From: Acanthosoma haemorrhoidale
Taxonomy: Eukaryota > Arthropoda > Insecta > Hemiptera > Acanthosomatidae
Length of the DNA: 64,000 nucleotides
Reading direction: 5' to 3'
Assembly (NCBI GenBank): GCA_930367205.1
Contig: OV884009.1
Location: 37,953,841 to 38,017,840 of the forward strand
Shown here: piece after piece, positions 63,431 through 64,000 of the stretch
How the letters are laid out: each line of letters opens with the position of its first letter
Numbering within the stretch: the first letter of the stretch is position 1
Notes under the pieces: model-generated
Seen by the model: only the letters and a program-made list of their open reading frames with translations
Told to the model about the DNA's origin: nothing
The model's database searches: none
Made by a program: the position numbers and the translations under genes

Positions 63431-63960
63431 ATAAATTATTAATTTGCAAAGTTATAATAAAGCCAATCTGGACATATGGAATAGAGTTATGGGAGACAGC
63501 AAAAGTGTCTAACATCAAGCATATCGAATCCTTTCAATCAAAAGTCCTGAGAAGAATAGTTAACGCCGCTTATTGTCAGCAATAAAACCCTTCATAGCGA
63601 TCTTAATATAACATACATTCTTGAACTCCTCTCTTCCAAGTTCATGAAATTCCATCTAAACCCATCCTAGCACCCTATTTTCCCCCAGCACAGTCGTTAT
63701 ACACTGCCCCATTGATGAGGCTGATGGAGGAGTATGGGGGACTTCTCAAGACTATGCTTCCCTTTCACATGCAAGGGAGGTGACAACCATGTGGATTTGG
63801 GAGGTCTCTGGGCTGTTTGTAAATACTGTATGAATGAGCAAGTGAATGAAGAATTGTAAATATGGTATGAATGAGAACATTGATCACAATTACTAACTGC
63901 CCAATAAGCCAGATTATAATTTTATCACAATATAGATTTTTAATTTGTTGTTAATAAAGA
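63431..63960 (+). mobile_element. Jockey-clade LINE 3' end
   Basis: The plus strand reads KPIWTYGIELWETAKVSNIK, HIESFQSKVLRRIVNAAYC and then decays. This is the conserved end of Jockey reverse transcriptase ('LxPIWTYGIxLWGxAxxSNIxxIQxFQSKxLRxIVNAPWY'). The 3' untranslated part matches the minus-strand fragment at 6131-6280, ending ATTTTATCACAATATAG and AATAAAG near 63958. It is 5'-truncated, as is usual for LINE copies. Confidence 0.8.
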
Positions 63961-64000
63961 ATTTTAGTTTTCATATTAGTGGTATGATTCATCCATCTCT

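Noticed and set aside
1..64000. CRISPR array, operons or prokaryotic gene organisation
   Set aside because: There are no regularly spaced repeats with unique spacers, and the genes have spliceosomal introns.

Overview
This is eukaryotic, AT-rich (visibly about 70 percent A+T), gene-poor DNA. The organism is most likely an arthropod. The one confidently named gene, mitochondrial ribosomal protein L11, reads closest to what I know of arthropod mRpL11. The DNA around it is full of old transposon remains of the kinds common in insects and crustaceans: mariner, Tc1, pogo, hAT, Jockey, CR1/L2-like, copia and gypsy. I cannot decide between, for example, a copepod and a hemipteran. Nothing looks bacterial or viral.

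Two protein genes can be rebuilt completely from exons with matching splice phases, and a third by its last exon. (1) mRpL11 is on the minus strand: exon 1 34511-34645, exon 2 29942-30131, exon 3 15587-15852, 196 residues, introns of 4.4 and 14.1 kb. (2) A 229-residue gene is on the plus strand: exons 43001-43148, 51306-51461, 51989-52291 and 55578-55660, all introns phase 1. I cannot name it securely. Its basic Arg/Lys/Gln-rich segment followed by acidic-hydrophobic patches loosely recalls RPA-binding proteins such as ETAA1. (3) A terminal coding exon on the minus strand, 62917-63050, ends in a hydrophobic tail. The rest of that gene lies beyond the right edge. Genes 1 and 2 are divergently transcribed and about 8.4 kb apart.

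Layout. 1-15.4 kb: intergenic, with scattered relics (LINE fragments, a gypsy integrase fragment, a possible P-element-like piece). 15.4-34.6 kb: mRpL11. Its long intron 2 holds mariner, a 1 kb inverted-repeat element, a tRNA-derived SINE, a complete pogo/Tigger-type element with matching ends, a 622 bp tandem array, a TTAA-flanked element and a hAT relic. Its intron 1 holds Merlin-like and copia relics. 34.7-43 kb: intergenic, with a Jockey relic, duplicated 92 bp segments and a family of small foldback elements with a tRNA-like core. 43-55.9 kb: the four-exon gene. Its intron 1 carries Tc1 and CR1-like relics and a 2.9 kb element with inverted arms of about 830 bp that ends about 30 bp before exon 2. 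Its intron 3 carries a Jockey relic. 55.9-62.9 kb: transposon-poor, very AT-rich DNA, part of which may be the 3' UTR of the gene at the right edge. 63.4-64 kb: another Jockey 3' end.

The window is best read as ordinary housekeeping genes stretched by nested transposons. The less ordinary signals are the foldback elements with a tRNA-like core, the long-armed element beside exon 2, the chimeric tandem array and the identical 80 bp repeats around mRpL11 exon 2. All calls come from reading translations by eye; no alignment or database search was run.
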